From Sesamum alatum (taxonomy: Eukaryota; Streptophyta; Magnoliopsida; Lamiales; Pedaliaceae), in the NCBI GenBank assembly GCA_034509735.1, contig JACGWO010000011.1, forward strand, positions 11,379,866 through 11,443,865: a stretch of 64,000 nt of DNA, in the 5' to 3' direction. The translations under genes were made by a program, and so were the position numbers. Of this stretch, positions 1 through 12,169 are shown piece by piece. A model generated the notes under the pieces. It was not told the DNA's origin. It searched no databases and worked only from the letters and a program-made list of their open reading frames with translations. The stretch's first letter is position 1. Each line of letters starts with the position of its first letter.

Positions 1-290
1 TTCTCTGGTGTGTCTCAAGGAAGCTTTTTGTTTCTGGGCTCTTGAGGGGCCGTCCCCCTCTATGGTTAAGTAAAGTATCAATGTAAGGGGCCATCCCCCT
101 CTAAGAGAATCAACGTGAGGGGCCATCCCCCTCTAATGAGTATCAATATGAGGGGCCATCCCCCTCTAAGAGAATCAACATGAGGGGTCATCTCCCTCTA
201 ACGAGTATCAATGTGAGGGGTCGTCCCCCTCTAATGTTTAGATAGAGTACTGATGTGAGGGGCCATCCCCCTCTAAGAGTATCAATACTT
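1..290. repeat. Palindromic minisatellite, about 38-bp unit
   Basis: Imperfect tandem units, each holding the short palindrome AGGGGCCATCCCCCT followed by a spacer such as AAGAGAATCAACATG, repeat about seven times and run off the left window edge. The layout resembles the palindromic GATCTTTCCAGATC repeats in the non-coding 3' region of the gypsy element at 30.7-31.5 kb, though the motif differs. I infer that this may be the spacer of another gypsy element lying to the left; no coding sequence here confirms it. Confidence 0.75.
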
Positions 291-2950
291 TTTTGTTTAT
301 TCTTCACAATGCGCATTTAGCTCAAGAAGCTTTTAGGATATTTAGTATAAATGAAGTTATTAAACATTTATTGTGAAGGACTTTTATATATATTTTTATA
401 TATGTAATTTAGGAGATATTCCCTTTCTAGATATTTAATCGTAGGAAAATAGAGGCGGAAAGCCAAAAACCGAGCACAGGAGGGGAAGAGCCGAGAAATC
501 CTCGTACCATCTCCCCCTCAAAACGAAAATAATTCTTTTATTAGGTGCTTTTTCGCTAGACGGATGCTCCTATCCTGGCGGATGTCATCTTTACAATCAT
601 GTGAGTCTTCTAACTCGTTCTACCATCCACCGTCGTGCATATATACAGAGACTACTATGCTAACCAATATGCCAGAATATTTAAATAAAAAATCACAACT
701 AATTCCCCTAATTATATTCATTCCCTCGGGATCTTGTATTCACCGAGAACTTGACCGAATCTCTCGAGGACTCTTGCACTTTTTCACCTGGTCAAATTCG
801 CTTTGGCCTCCATTGAGCATGTAGGATCATTAGGATAGGGTAAAAGTGGCAGTGGAAGTCCAGGAAGAGAGATTCTTCTTGGACTTCTGCCTTGGGGATG
901 AAATTTACTCCAGGAAGTTGACGGCAGAAGGGCCTTCTCAATTTGCTACAAGAAAATTAATAATTTGATTAAAAGAGGTTTTTTATGTGAAACCAAAAAA
1001 ATGAACTAAAAAGAAAATGAGAATGGGTTTCCGCATTTCGGTATTTAAGCTCAGGAAGAAGAAGACGGGTGCGTGGCCGGACAATTTTGCCGGCGGCCGA
1101 ACGATGGCAGCGTATTAGCTGAGCCAACAGACCTCTCCTTTTTGGGTTTTCAGAATCTCTCGTACTCAAAAGACATCTCTGAACGTTCCCACAGACGACG
1201 AAAATTTGTTAGTACAGATTTATAACTCCATCAAAATCTCCTATCAAATTTGTTGGTACAAATTTATAACTCCATCACAATCTCCTATAGACTCATCTTC
1301 TTCTCCCCAAGCTCCGCTGCCTCTCACGTATGTAACCCTTTTTTACCAGAAATTCCCCTCCCCCATACAATTTACAATGGACTATATATATACACTAGAA
1401 AGGGGGGGGGGGGGGAGACAATATCACCCACCAACCGCCCACTAACTTAGTGGGTGTAACCGCCAACCGCCATGGGTAACTTGATAATTTCGTAATACTC
1501 CTCGGGGAAATTACATTTTGGTCCTTTGGTTAAATTCCTGTACCATCAATATAAAAAAGGGATATATATGTATATATACATAGTATACGCATAGACAAAG
1601 TACACGAAGTCTACAGTACATGAAAAAGGAAGAAAAATCACCTTGCTCATTCTCATTCAATCAAAATGTCGTCAGGTATACTTATTTCTTTCCTCAATTT
1701 CGAACACTAACTTATTGCAATTAAACTAAGTGGGTTATCCTCATATCATCTACATGCTTACGCCTTTATATATATATATACCCTTATATGTTTATTAAGG
1801 AATGAAATGGATGCATCGGGAAGTATTTAACTTAGCAGAGCAACTCTACTATAGCAAGGAATTTCACGTTTTCAAGGTATTAAAAACTTCTATCACCACG
1901 CCATACATGAATAATTCGAAGGAAAAATTGCGAACATTGCAAAAGGGTTCCTATTCTAACATAGTGGAAGAATTTTTGGAAGGAAACAATTCACGTGAGT
2001 ACCTTTATCCAATTCGACGAAAGAAATAACTTTACCATCTATTAGAAGAAGAAGAAGAAGAAGAATCCACTTACCTCGGAGTAACCTCGAACAACTTAGA
2101 TCGACAGTTGGCTCGTGTCCTATAATAATTCAAATCGGAACCTTATTAGTCACGAATATCTTAACGAGACTATATCCCAACTTATCGCTACCCTCCTCTC
2201 CTACGATTAAACATTATTCCAACTACTAATAAATCAACTTGTTCTCTATAGTAATTTATGCATGTCATCTTTTCCTAATTCCCACCCACTTGTGATTACC
2301 TCCATCCCCTAATGAAAACCAACAACCACACGCAACACTGTACACCTAGCAGACTTCATTAGAGCTTTTGTACTACAATGGAGATACATAACAATATATA
2401 TATATATATATATTTATAAGCATACGATCAGCCGCAGAAACTAACGCAGAGAAATTCATTGTTAAACCACCCTACGATGACGTTCAATGCTATAAATTAC
2501 CTCGGTAATTCGTGTGGGTAAGATCTCGCTATTTTAGGACGTTCCTACTTGGGCCTCTTCACCTACAAATCAACAGTACCAATGAATTTCGGTGAGTTTT
2601 CGATGAGATTGGCGTAAAGAAGGGAATGAACGTGCTGCAGAGTTTGAGGCGATTTCACTTACCTTTCCTATGTTTTCAGGCTATGGTTTGCCTACAAATA
2701 TATCTAGGGTAGAAATCATCCCATTGCAAGTGTTGTAGGGAGAGTAGAAGTCTTCCTTTTGGTGTGTGTCCTCATAAATTCGAAAATTCCAAAAAGAAAA
2801 TAAATAAAGATATTATTCCATTTGCCCTTTTGTTTATTTAACATTTATTAGGAAAATTATGCCTTGTGTAGCCCAACCTCTACCAATAGGCAGTTGTTAC
2901 ATATGATATTGTACACTAGAAAAGTTGCACATATACAACCCAGCAAAATA
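291..2950. other. Intergenic, no convincing gene
   Basis: No recognisable protein is encoded. Visible items are a 44-bp tandem duplication (1202-1244 and 1245-1289), a run of 14 G (1402-1415), a GAA microsatellite near 2042-2064 and a TA run near 2396-2414. An open frame at 1802-2029 (+, 75 codons) follows an ATG but matches no family I know and lacks clear gene context, so I do not call it a gene. Confidence 0.6.
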
Positions 2951-2960
2951 GGGTCGTAGA

Positions 2961-5165
2961 AAGAAAACATAAGCACCTACTACAAATGACTAGAGCCTTA
3001 ATGTTCGAGTATCATCTACATAGGTCCTTTTGGGCTGATTCCATACTCACTGCCACACTTATTATCGAGAAATTACCTACTCATGTTCTGGATGTCACCC
3101 TTTGAGTTTCTCTATAAGTCACCTCCTTCATATGAAAACCTTAGAACCTTCGGGTGTTTTGTGCTTTGCATCCAATATCCATCCTCATAAATCAAAATTT
3201 GACCTAAGGGCTTTCAAGTATGTGTTTATAGGCGATGTTCAGGGGCAGAAAGCCTATAAGCTTTTTGACATTGAGAACAAAAGGGTCCTCATCTCTAAGG
3301 ATGTCCTCTTCCATGAGAATACCTTTCCTTACAAGTCCACTCCAACTACCAACACAGATTCTATTCCCTTCCTACTTTCTTGATCCAGTCCCTGCCTCAG
3401 GGTCAACTACTTTTTCTACCAATACCTTAGAATCTTTTGACTCTATAAACAATCCAACTCCCATCTCTGATCAATTTCTACTTCTATACCTGCTGATAAT
3501 CCTCCTCCTCCTGAACCATTAAGAAGATCACAACGAAATTCCAAACCATTTGTTTATAATTCCCAGACACAGACCATTGACTTTTCTCTTCTTATATTAT
3601 CACATAAATGAGTTCATGGCTGTTTTGTCTGCTGTACAGGAACCTAGGTGCTACAGTCAACCTAAGGGCTGTGTGGAATTGGAGCAGGCTATGCAGCAAA
3701 AACTTCATGCTTTAGAACAAAATAATAACTAGTATGTGGTTGATTTACCAGAGGGGAAACAAGCTATTGGAAGTAAGTGGGTATGTAAGGTAAAGCTTAA
3801 TCATGATGGTAGTGTAGAGAGGTACAAGGGGTTGCGAAAGAGTATAACCAGGTTGAGGGGGTTGATTACTTTGACATATTCTCCTCAGTAGCCAAGGTTG
3901 TTACTATTTGAATTCTCTTGGCAGTAGCTTATGATAACGACTGGCCTATCCATCAGATTGATATTAACAAACCTTCCTTCATGGTTTTTTGGACGAAGAT
4001 ATATACACGGTTTTTCCTGAAGGTTATGCAGTGCACAAGGCAAGGTCCGTAAGCTTAAAACATCTCTCTATGGGCTTAAGCAGGCCTCTAGGTGATGGAA
4101 CTTAGAGATGACGAATAAGTTGACACTCTACGGGTTTGTATAGTCACCATATGATCATTGCCTATGCATCAAGGATACATCTTCTGGCTTGATTGTTCTA
4201 TTTGTATATGTGATGATTTGCGCCTTACGGGTCCTGAGCATCTAATCATTGAGGTCAAGCACTACTGGGACATTGCTTTCACTATCAAAGATCTTGGTTA
4301 TGCCAAGTATTTTCCTTGGCTTGGAAATAGCTCATTCTACTGCAGGGACTTCAATCACACAGTAGAAATATATAAGGGACATTATTCAAGATGTTGGCTT
4401 GCACAACTCCAGGCCAGCCTACACTCATCTTCCTTTGGGGTTAAAACTCACATCTCATGACCATCTTCCACTGACTGATCTTGAACCTTACAGAAGGTTG
4501 GTAGGTAGGATTCTGTATTTCGATTCCACTAGGCCGAATATATCTTATGGGGCTCAGCAATTGAGTCAGTTTGTCCACAAACCCTGCCAGATACACATAG
4601 ATGCAACTATGCATCTGGTTCGATACTTGAAAGGCTGTTCTAGGTACAAGCCTTTTCTTCCCTTTTTCTAATCCAATGACACTTACAACATACATTGATG
4701 TTTATTGGGCTAGTTGCATTGATTCCAAGAGTTCACTGATTGGGTACTGTATATTCTTAGGGAAGGCCTTGGTCTCATGGAAAATGAATAAACAACCAAG
4801 TGTCTTAAGGTCCACTGTAGAGGCTGAATACAAAAGCTTGGGCACCACATTTTGTGAGCTTCAATAGATATCTTTCCTCTTGCAGGACCTTCACATTTTC
4901 ATCCCTATTCCAATCCCTCTTTTCTGTGAAAAACAAGTAGCTCTTCACATTGTGGCCAATCCCGTTTTTCATGAGTGAACCAAACATATGGAGATCGATT
5001 GTCACCTCATTCGGGACAAATACAAGTCTTGTTTCATCATTCCCTCTCACATTTCAGGTAAGATGCAACTCGTTTATTTGTTTGCCAAATCGCTCCCCTG
5101 TTCGGTCTTCGCTTCTTCTCTGTTCAAGTTGGGCATTGTCTCTTTCCCCAAGTCCAACTTGAGGG
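2961..5165 (+). pseudogene. copia pol remnant (integrase end, RT, RNase H)
   Basis: The integrase C-terminal region is recognisable at 2985-3345 (LMFEYHLHRSFWADS, then KAYKLFDIENKRVLISKDV). The RT begins near 3734 (YVVDLPEGKQAIGSKWVCKV) and its catalytic region lies near 4140-4230, where the polymerase aspartate motif is damaged. The RNase H/C-terminal part is at 4676-4870, containing SKSSLIGYCIFLG and STVEAEYKSL, typical of copia pol. The reading is broken into at least six frames. The last codons end just before the polypurine tract. It cannot make a functional polyprotein; it is a fossil of an element that copied itself through cytoplasmic RNA in virus-like particles. Confidence 0.85.
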
Positions 5166-5170
5166 GGTGC

Positions 5171-5508
5171 TGTTGAATTTCAAGTGTAGAAGCTCATCCT
5201 CCATGCATGCGTGTGTTCTTCCATTCTTATGTACATTTAGTTGCTGGGTAGATAACTCGCATTTCCAATATTCCGCTTTTATTAGTTAGCTCATTCATGC
5301 GCTTGTTAGCTTAGTTAGTTGGCAACTAACGTGGAGTTTGTTGGAGTTATGTAGGGGCGATTACCAATTAGTTTTCCACCCACTTTGTATAGTATTTAAA
5401 TCATTTCAGCTCGTTCACCCCTGATCAATATACTGAATGATATTTTCCAGATTTTGATGGCTTTGCCTTCTCTGCATTTCTCTCTCATGAGTCCCCTCAA
5501 TTTCAGCA
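5171..5508 (+). repeat. copia 3' LTR
   Basis: The 338-bp segment begins TGTTG directly after the polypurine tract and ends in CA. It contains a short TATA-like stretch near 5389-5400. The matching 5' LTR is not in the window, so the boundaries rest on the terminal dinucleotides and the polypurine tract only. Confidence 0.7.
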
Positions 5509-5527
5509 AATAGTGTTAAAATTATAA

Positions 5528-6816
5528 GGGTAAATAGTGTAATTGTTCTTTTAAGTTTGCATTTAAAATTAATTTAGTTCCTTAAGTTCATTTCTTGACT
5601 TCAGCGTCCCTAAATTTTAGTTTTTATCTCAAATTAGTCCCTCTGACCATTTTCAAGTGAAAATGTGGCTGGATTTCGACTTTTTGGAGGGTGAAATGGT
5701 CAATTTAAGTTTGTTTTTCTCATTTTAGTCCCTTAAGTTTGTAAATAATAAAATTAGTCCTTTTTAGGTGGGAAAACAAGTTTTAAATATTTTTGTGTGC
5801 TGAATATGATGTATTATCTTATGTGAATAGTTAAATTTAAACTCTTCTGAACATAATAATAACATATTGCTTAACTTAAAATAAACAGTCTCCTTTTTTT
5901 TTGTCATTTTGAGAAGTTACAAAAAAAAAAAAAAAGTATGAACAAATTTCATAAATCTTATCTAATCTAAGAATATAACAAAAAATTCTAAATCAATAAT
6001 TTTTAATCTTATGAGTTAGAGATTAGTCTAAGAAAATCAAACTTTAATAATATTTATTAATGTTAACAAATGGGGTTTCAAACAGAAAGTTGGTAGAATG
6101 TATGTTTTAACTAGATTCTTTAGTAGATTTCATATATATATATATATATATATATAATTCATTTAAGAAGTTTTCCTAAATATATAATTCCATTTTATAG
6201 ATCAAGTTCTATAAAGACCTCTTAAAATGGCTTATATATATATTATATGAAATCCAATAAAGAAACTTGTTAAAAAGTATATTTCACCAACTTTTTTTTC
6301 AAAACCCTAACTATTAACATTTAATAAAGATTGTTAATTTAACTTTTTTAAATTTATCTGTAACTCTTACTATAAGAAATTATTGACTTAAAATTTTTTA
6401 TTATACAAGTTATATAAACTAACAAAATTTAGTCATAACTTTTGGTTTTTTTGTAACTTCTAAAAATGAAAAGTAAAAGAGACTATTTATGTTAAGTTAA
6501 GCTTATTATTATTATGTTCACAAGAGTTCAAAATTTTTATTATTCACGTAAGATAATTATATATATCCTATTCAAAGTACAAAAGCATAAAAAAGTTGTT
6601 GTCTATCCTAAAAACAAGGACTAATTTGATTTACAAACTTAAGGGACAAAACTGAGAAAAACAAATTTAAATTTCACTACACTTTCCTCGAAAAATGGTT
6701 AGAGGGACCAAATTAAGGCAAGAACTAAAATTTAGGGCTGCTAAAATCAAGAAATGAAAATAAAGGATTGAAGTGATTCTAAATCAAAACTGAGGAATTA
6801 ATTATACTATTTACCC
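5528..6816. mobile_element. Non-autonomous MULE with about 260-bp terminal inverted repeats
   Basis: The left arm (5528-5790) reappears inverted at 6590-6816, both starting GGGTAAATAGT. A perfect 9-bp direct repeat AAATTATAA flanks the 1289-bp unit (5519-5527 and 6817-6825), the duplication size made by Mutator-like transposases. The interior is AT-rich and non-coding. It is inserted 19 bp beyond the copia LTR end. The same arm sequence occurs at 60.69 kb next to a MULE transposase, so that element's family is a candidate source of the enzyme. Confidence 0.88.
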
Positions 6817-7100
6817 AAATTATAAATATTAATTTGTTTTCCCAACCACTTAAACTTCAATTTGTTTTTCCACTTTCCACTATTATTTTCGAATGCTCCA
6901 AACTTTGACTTTTTTACTTACAACTTCTTCCACAATTCAATTTGTAAAATACAATTAGAAGTTATCGCAAAGACCCCTGAACAAAGTTCAAAATTTGAAT
7001 TAACTCTTCGTTGAATCCATTGTAATCAGAACAGTTTAATATGTACTGTAGTGCTCACAAATGTGGAAGACTTTGGCTGTAAATATTTCTAATCATAACT

Positions 7101-9557
7101 TTTTTTTTTAAGGGAAAATCGAACCTTGCATTACTCAACTTTGGAAAACAAAAGTGTCAAGTGAGACTGGGGGAAAACAGAAGCCCCATAAACAGAGTTA
7201 TCAGCATGTCTAGCCAGCTGATGCGCTACTACATTCGCAGATCTACGAATAAGAGAAAACTCACAGCTCTCAAAATTTGAAACAAAATGTTTAACATCCC
7301 GTGTAATAGCCCCCACAGCGGAACAATCCAACAATGGAGAAGACAACTTCACATACAGGTTTGAACAATCCCCTTCAAGAATAACCCGACGCCACCCCTG
7401 CTGAAGAGCAAAGGAGATGGCCTCCCGAGCAGCTAGCGCCTCGACCAATTCTGGAGCAGCCTCCTGCTGCTGTCGAACCGTTTTCCAACCCACACAGCAA
7501 CCCAGGGGGTCTCGGGCCACAATACCCAAGCTTATCTCCATGGTAACCGGGAAAAGTGCATCATCATAGTTGAGTTTTACCCAACCGTCCCCCGGGGGGG
7601 GGGGGGACCAACAAACAGGGGCTGGGTCAAGTAGCAGGCCTGGCGGAGACGCAGTAACCTGTCGGAAGGTGTGCAAATAGTTAGCGGCAAAAGCAGTAAG
7701 CTCATCAGGGGGGAGGGTGATATGTTCCATAAGTGTACGATTTCTATTCCACCAGAGCGCCCAACAGGTAGTAATGAACAGCTCAAACTCATCTCTGGTG
7801 AAGCGCTGTGCGAGCCTTACCATCCAGTCACAAGGATCACCATGATAGTTAGAAATACACGCCCAACGCAGGTGGGACAGACACCATACTTGACGAGCAA
7901 ACGGGCAGCGCAGGAAGGCATGTTCGACGTCCTCTTTCTCCGTCTGGCAAAGGGGACAAACAAAGCAATCAGCAGGCATTTTGATACTCAAATTCACCCC
8001 GGTCGGGAGGGCATTTTGGGCTAATCTCCATGAAAAAACCTGAATCTTACGAGGTACATTGGCCTGCCAGATTCTGTTCCAAGCGGGAGGTTCAGACTGT
8101 GAGGAACCAGGATGAGATAGATTAGCCAAGGAGACGACAACATGATACGCACTGCGGACGGAAAACCTGCCATTCGCCGTGTGGTGCCAAACAAAGAAGT
8201 CATCCCCCTCGGTCCTGCTAAGCGGAATACGGAGTATAGTGGCTGCCTCGTCGGGCCAGAACAAGGCCTGAACCAACGCGTGATTCCAGTCCCCGGTTCC
8301 ACTGTCAAGAAGGTCATGCACCCGCATATGGTTGTGTTCAGCGTCGTGGGGTGTCAAAGCTCGAAAGGAAAATGGCCTAGGAAGCCAAGGGTCCTCCCAG
8401 ACGCGAACCGTCGTGCCGGAGCCAATACACTATCGAAAACCGCCTTTGACAATATGCATGGAGGCAAGAATGTTGCGCCATGTGTACGACGGATTGCGGC
8501 CTGCTGAAGCATTCAACACATCTCCATCAAGGAAGTATCTGGCTCGCAGAACGCGACTGAGCATGGTGTTCGGGTGCAAAAGGATTCGCCATAGTTGTTT
8601 TGATAGTAAGGCAAGGTTGAAGGCTAGAAGGTCCCGAAAGCCCATGCCCCCGTGAGACTTCAGTTTACACAGGTTCTGCCAGCTTATCCAGTGGATTTTT
8701 CGGGTTTCACCAATGTGCTACCAAAAGTTGGAAACCATTGATTGGATCTCCTTGACCAGTGAGATGGGTAGCTTGAAACAACCCATCGCATAAGTGGGAA
8801 TGGCCTGAGCAACTGCTTAGATTAAGATTTCTTTGCCGGCCTGTGAGAGATTCCGCTCATTCCACCACTGCACCTCTGCCAAATGCGGTCCCGAATTGAA
8901 GTAAAAACAGTCCGCCGCAATTTGCCAACAACCGAGGGGAGACCTAGGTAAAGATCATGTCTACCTTCCATTCGGATCCGAAGAGCCCCCTGGACGACAG
9001 ATTTGATGGGTGCTGCCGTGTTTTTGCTGAAGACGACCGAGGACTTTGCAAAGTTTATTTCTTGCCCCGAAGCACTACCAAATGTCTCCAAAACCTGCAG
9101 ATGCAACCAGCTGCCTCAGGGGTGGCTTGACAGAAAATTAGGGTGTCGTCGGCGAACAGCAAGTGGGAAACTCGAGGGGCTTGGCGACAGACAGCCACGC
9201 CCTGCAAACGGCCTCGCCTCTCCTCCAACTGCAATAAAGAACTAAACGCCTCCGTACAAAGTAAGAACAGATAAGGAGAAAGGGGGTCGACCTTGGCGGA
9301 GCCCCCGTTGAGGAATTATAGAACCAAATTGAGAGCCACACAAAACAAAGGAGTAAACCACAGTAGATACGCACAACATAACCAACCGAACAAATGGAAC
9401 AGGAAAACCTAATCTAAGGAGGACTCTTTCGAGAAACTTCCACTCTACCTTGTCGTAAACCTTGCTAATGTCCAACTTCAATGCCATGTGCCCCGTCCTA
9501 CCCCACTTCTTGGTCCTAAGGTAATGGTTAACTTCAAAGGCTAGAAGGACATTATCC
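7101..9557 (-). mobile_element. 5'-truncated L1-type LINE with 18-bp target duplication
   Basis: Read on the minus strand, the element starts inside the RT domain at 9557 and ends in a short poly(A), seen as a T run at 7101-7109. The direct repeat ATATTTCTAATCATAACT lies at 7083-7100 and 9558-9575 and is identical on both sides, the signature of target-primed reverse transcription. The unit is 2457 bp, so well over half of a full plant LINE is missing at the 5' end, as is usual for these elements. It is GC-richer than its surroundings. Confidence 0.92.
7131..9550 (-). pseudogene. LINE ORF2 remnant (RT, zinc-ribbon, RNase H)
   Basis: The RT part at 9242-9550 reads LKLDISKVYDKVEWKFLERV. The catalytic motif LLFADDTLIF is encoded near 9130-9165 in another frame. 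A continuous stretch of 408 codons at 7131-8357 holds the RT-associated zinc-binding domain (about residues 50-155, with WNRIWQANVPRKIQVFSWRL and CPLCQTEKEDVEHAFLRCPF) and then a C-terminal RNase H (about 260-395, with LNYDDALF, ELVEALAAREA, LEGDCSN and ANVVAHQLARHA). An RNase H at the C-terminus is typical of one clade of plant L1 elements. Frameshifts and stops separate the RT segments, so no active enzyme is encoded. A run of G/C (7590-7606) sits inside the linker. Confidence 0.88.
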
Positions 9558-9575
9558 ATATTTCTAATCATAACT

Positions 9576-10107
9576 AGATACATTATTACATTTAAATAGT
9601 AAAAATTATCTTTCTCTGAACAAAATAATATATTATCGTGTTATTAACCGGTTGGTAAGAACTTAGGAAGAAAACAAATCCATGTGCATAGCGAGGGGAC
9701 AAAAAGAGAGTACGTAAAGATTGATTGCCCCACATATTTTTATACTAAAGCATGTGGTCGCACTACTTACAAATGTCCGAGATATTTATTTTTCGGTTTT
9801 AAATTTTTGAACAAATATTTAAAGTGAATACATGTTTATTTATACATATTTATATTATAAATCTATTTTATTGACACAACAATTAAATATAAAACAACAT
9901 CTCATTAAGTAATCCAAACATATTCTCATGTTACATGAAACCCTATACAAAATTTGAAAATGCATATTTTCCACTGAACATGAAAACACAAAACACATCC
10001 TTCAAACCAGAGGATTAAACCCAACTCAAATCTTGTTATCGAGTTAGCTCCAAATTACTCAATACCAGCAGGCCCAAACCCTACGAGTCCACTCACTATT
10101 AGTAGAT
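9576..10107. other. AT-rich intergenic, nothing recognised
   Basis: I see no coding signal, inverted repeat or tandem array in this stretch between the LINE and the Harbinger-like element. Confidence 0.6.
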
Positions 10108-10110
10108 TAA

Positions 10111-10932
10111 GGATGCGTTTACTTCTGTGTTGGGATTAAATACATGATCGAACTAACTTGTATTAAATGCAGGTTTGGATTGGGCCTAGATAAATAGTAG
10201 GTTGTTTACTGCAACAGAAATTGGTTTGTTGGATTAATAATATTTTCCTATGTATGGTTTACTACAATGGATTAAACATTATTTTGGTATTGAAATACCA
10301 AAAATACCCAATGTAGTATCTTTACTTGTACATAATTTTACTTTTTGAAAATTAATAATGGAGAGTATAAAAACTAAATTAACATTTCTTCTTTCCACAG
10401 CATTAATCGGAAAATTGACGACGTGGGTTCATCATTTTAAATTCATGCTAATTTCAAAAAATTATAGTAATTATGCATTGAGATATCTATATATATATAT
10501 ATATATTCTACTTTAATTGTCGAGATTATGTCATGCATATGTAGTAGATAAGAGAACTATGCACTTTATATGGAAATTTTTTAACTGTAATTACAAATTA
10601 GAAAATTACAAATGTTAATTATAAATTAGTATTAGAAAATTCCTCTCTGGAAAGTGAGAAAATAAACATAACACTGTGTATAGATTTTTTAAGCTGAAGA
10701 GTGAAGCGGGTAGCTAACCTTAATAATTGAGGGCATTCACATAAAAAATCGGCCAAACCTTGAGGCATTTTGGACTTTTTAATTTGGCCAACAAAGTAGG
10801 ACTTGGGCCAAGATTAAAAATCCAGACCAAATGGAGATAAACAATGCAACATTTAATCTAAAAGTACCAGGCTCTGCTATTTATGTAGGACCTGCGAAAG
10901 TTCAAGCAAACATTGGATTGGTAAACACACCC
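10111..10932. mobile_element. PIF/Harbinger-like non-autonomous element
   Basis: The ends are inverted relative to each other (GGATGCGTTTACT at the left; the complement of GTAAACACACCC at the right). The unit is bracketed by TAA at 10108-10110 and 10933-10935, the 3-bp target duplication usual for PIF/Harbinger. The interior of 822 bp is AT-rich with no transposase. A chance TAA match is possible, so the superfamily call rests on the combination of TIR type and duplication length. Confidence 0.6.
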
Positions 10933-10935
10933 TAA

Positions 10936-11417
10936 AGGACCAGAAACCCAACCTCTGCTCATGCTGACAGGACAACACTCAGTCTAAACCGTCTATCCAC
11001 CTCACCTTGACATATCCGCTTTATTGTACCCATCAAAAGCCACATCACCCTAAAAGTACACCAACAGGAATGCACATACCAACAACTTTCAGCTGAATAA
11101 AAATTACATATACACATCAAATGTCATTTTGCTGCTGGTCTGGTAGGATATCTTCCTGTTAGCGTGGCGCCCAGATGACGTGGCCAACAGGAGAATAAGC
11201 ATTATTTCCACAAAATAGACATTTCAAGGGTTTCGGAGATATCACAACCTCCCAATTGATCCTTAAATATCTCAAAACTTGCTCCTATACGTAGAGGTCT
11301 AAGTAATTAAGTCAACGAGGTAAGTAAGCTTCTTCGGCAAGTTAGCCGGATCCTCTCTATTTTCCACTCTCCACCCACAAATTTCAACACCACTTTCTAT
11401 ATTTTCAGCACCTCACA
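10936..11417. other. Intergenic, nothing recognised
   Basis: No gene or repeat structure is evident between the Harbinger-like and hAT elements. Confidence 0.55.
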
Positions 11418-11425
11418 CTTGAATC

Positions 11426-11792
11426 TAGGGGTGGCAACGAGTTGAGTTCGACCATTTTTGGCGAGCTCGAGCTCGAGCTCGATTTTGAAGGGTATGGCTC
11501 GAGCTCGAGCTCGAATCTCACCTAATGAGCTCGAGCTCGAGCTCGAACTTGTAATTATTTGTATAATTTTTTATATATTTTTTAATTATTGGTATAATTT
11601 TTTAATAAAATTATATTATTATAAATTATAATAGTATAGAATATGTATATATATAAATTAATTTTTAGGACTTGTTAATTTAAAAAAATTAGAAGAGATT
11701 ACAAATAAATATTAAAATATAATATAGAATTTATATGTGTCATATTAAAAAAATATTAAAACTTACTAAATTGTTGATTAAGCTTGTTGATT

Positions 11793-11838
<46 letters not shown>

Positions 11839-12161
11839 GATCGTCATCATCATAATCTTTAGATTAATTCATGAAAATCACTAAGTTTTAACATAAATTT
11901 ATATGTGTCATTTTAAATAATTATTTCTAAAAAATTATAATTTACTAAATTATTGATTAAGTTTATTTTTATATAAACTATAAAAGTTAAATGTATAAAT
12001 AAATGTATAAATGTATAAACATATAAAAATTCTAAAAATAAGAAAATATATAAAAAAAAGGAAAAGCACGCGAGCTTAACGGACAGTGTATATTAAGCTC
12101 GTGCTCGAGTCGAGCTCAAAATCAAGCCTTGCGAGCCGGCTTGACTCGCCTGCCACCCCTA
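11426..12161. mobile_element. Non-autonomous hAT element with CGAGCT subterminal repeats
   Basis: The termini TAGGGGTGGCAA and TGCCACCCCTA are inverted repeats, and the 8-bp sequence CTTGAATC flanks the unit exactly (11418-11425 and 12162-12169), the duplication length of hAT transposons. Dense GAGCTC/CTCGAG runs lie in the left subterminal zone (11461-11545) and sparser ones at the right (12068-12145). The middle is very AT-rich and holds an ATT microsatellite (about 11794-11839). There is no coding region. Confidence 0.9.
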
Positions 12162-12169
12162 CTTGAATC

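Larger units (their letters stand above)
2955..5508 (+). mobile_element. Truncated Ty1/copia retrotransposon with 3' LTR
   Basis: The element starts inside the integrase region and runs through RT and RNase H to a polypurine tract (TTGAGGGGGTGC, 5159-5170) and a 3' LTR starting TGTTG at 5171 and ending CA at 5508. No 5' LTR, gag, protease or integrase core is visible to the left, so the 5' half is lost. Stops and frameshifts throughout make it a dead relic. The order integrase before RT-RNase H identifies copia rather than gypsy. Confidence 0.85.

Noticed and set aside
1802..2029. 75-codon open frame
   Set aside because: No family resemblance, no splice or promoter context, and frames of this length arise by chance.
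8142..8507. Plus-strand open frames of 107-121 codons over the LINE
   Set aside because: They are antisense shadows of the GC-rich LINE coding region; the minus strand carries the recognisable domains.
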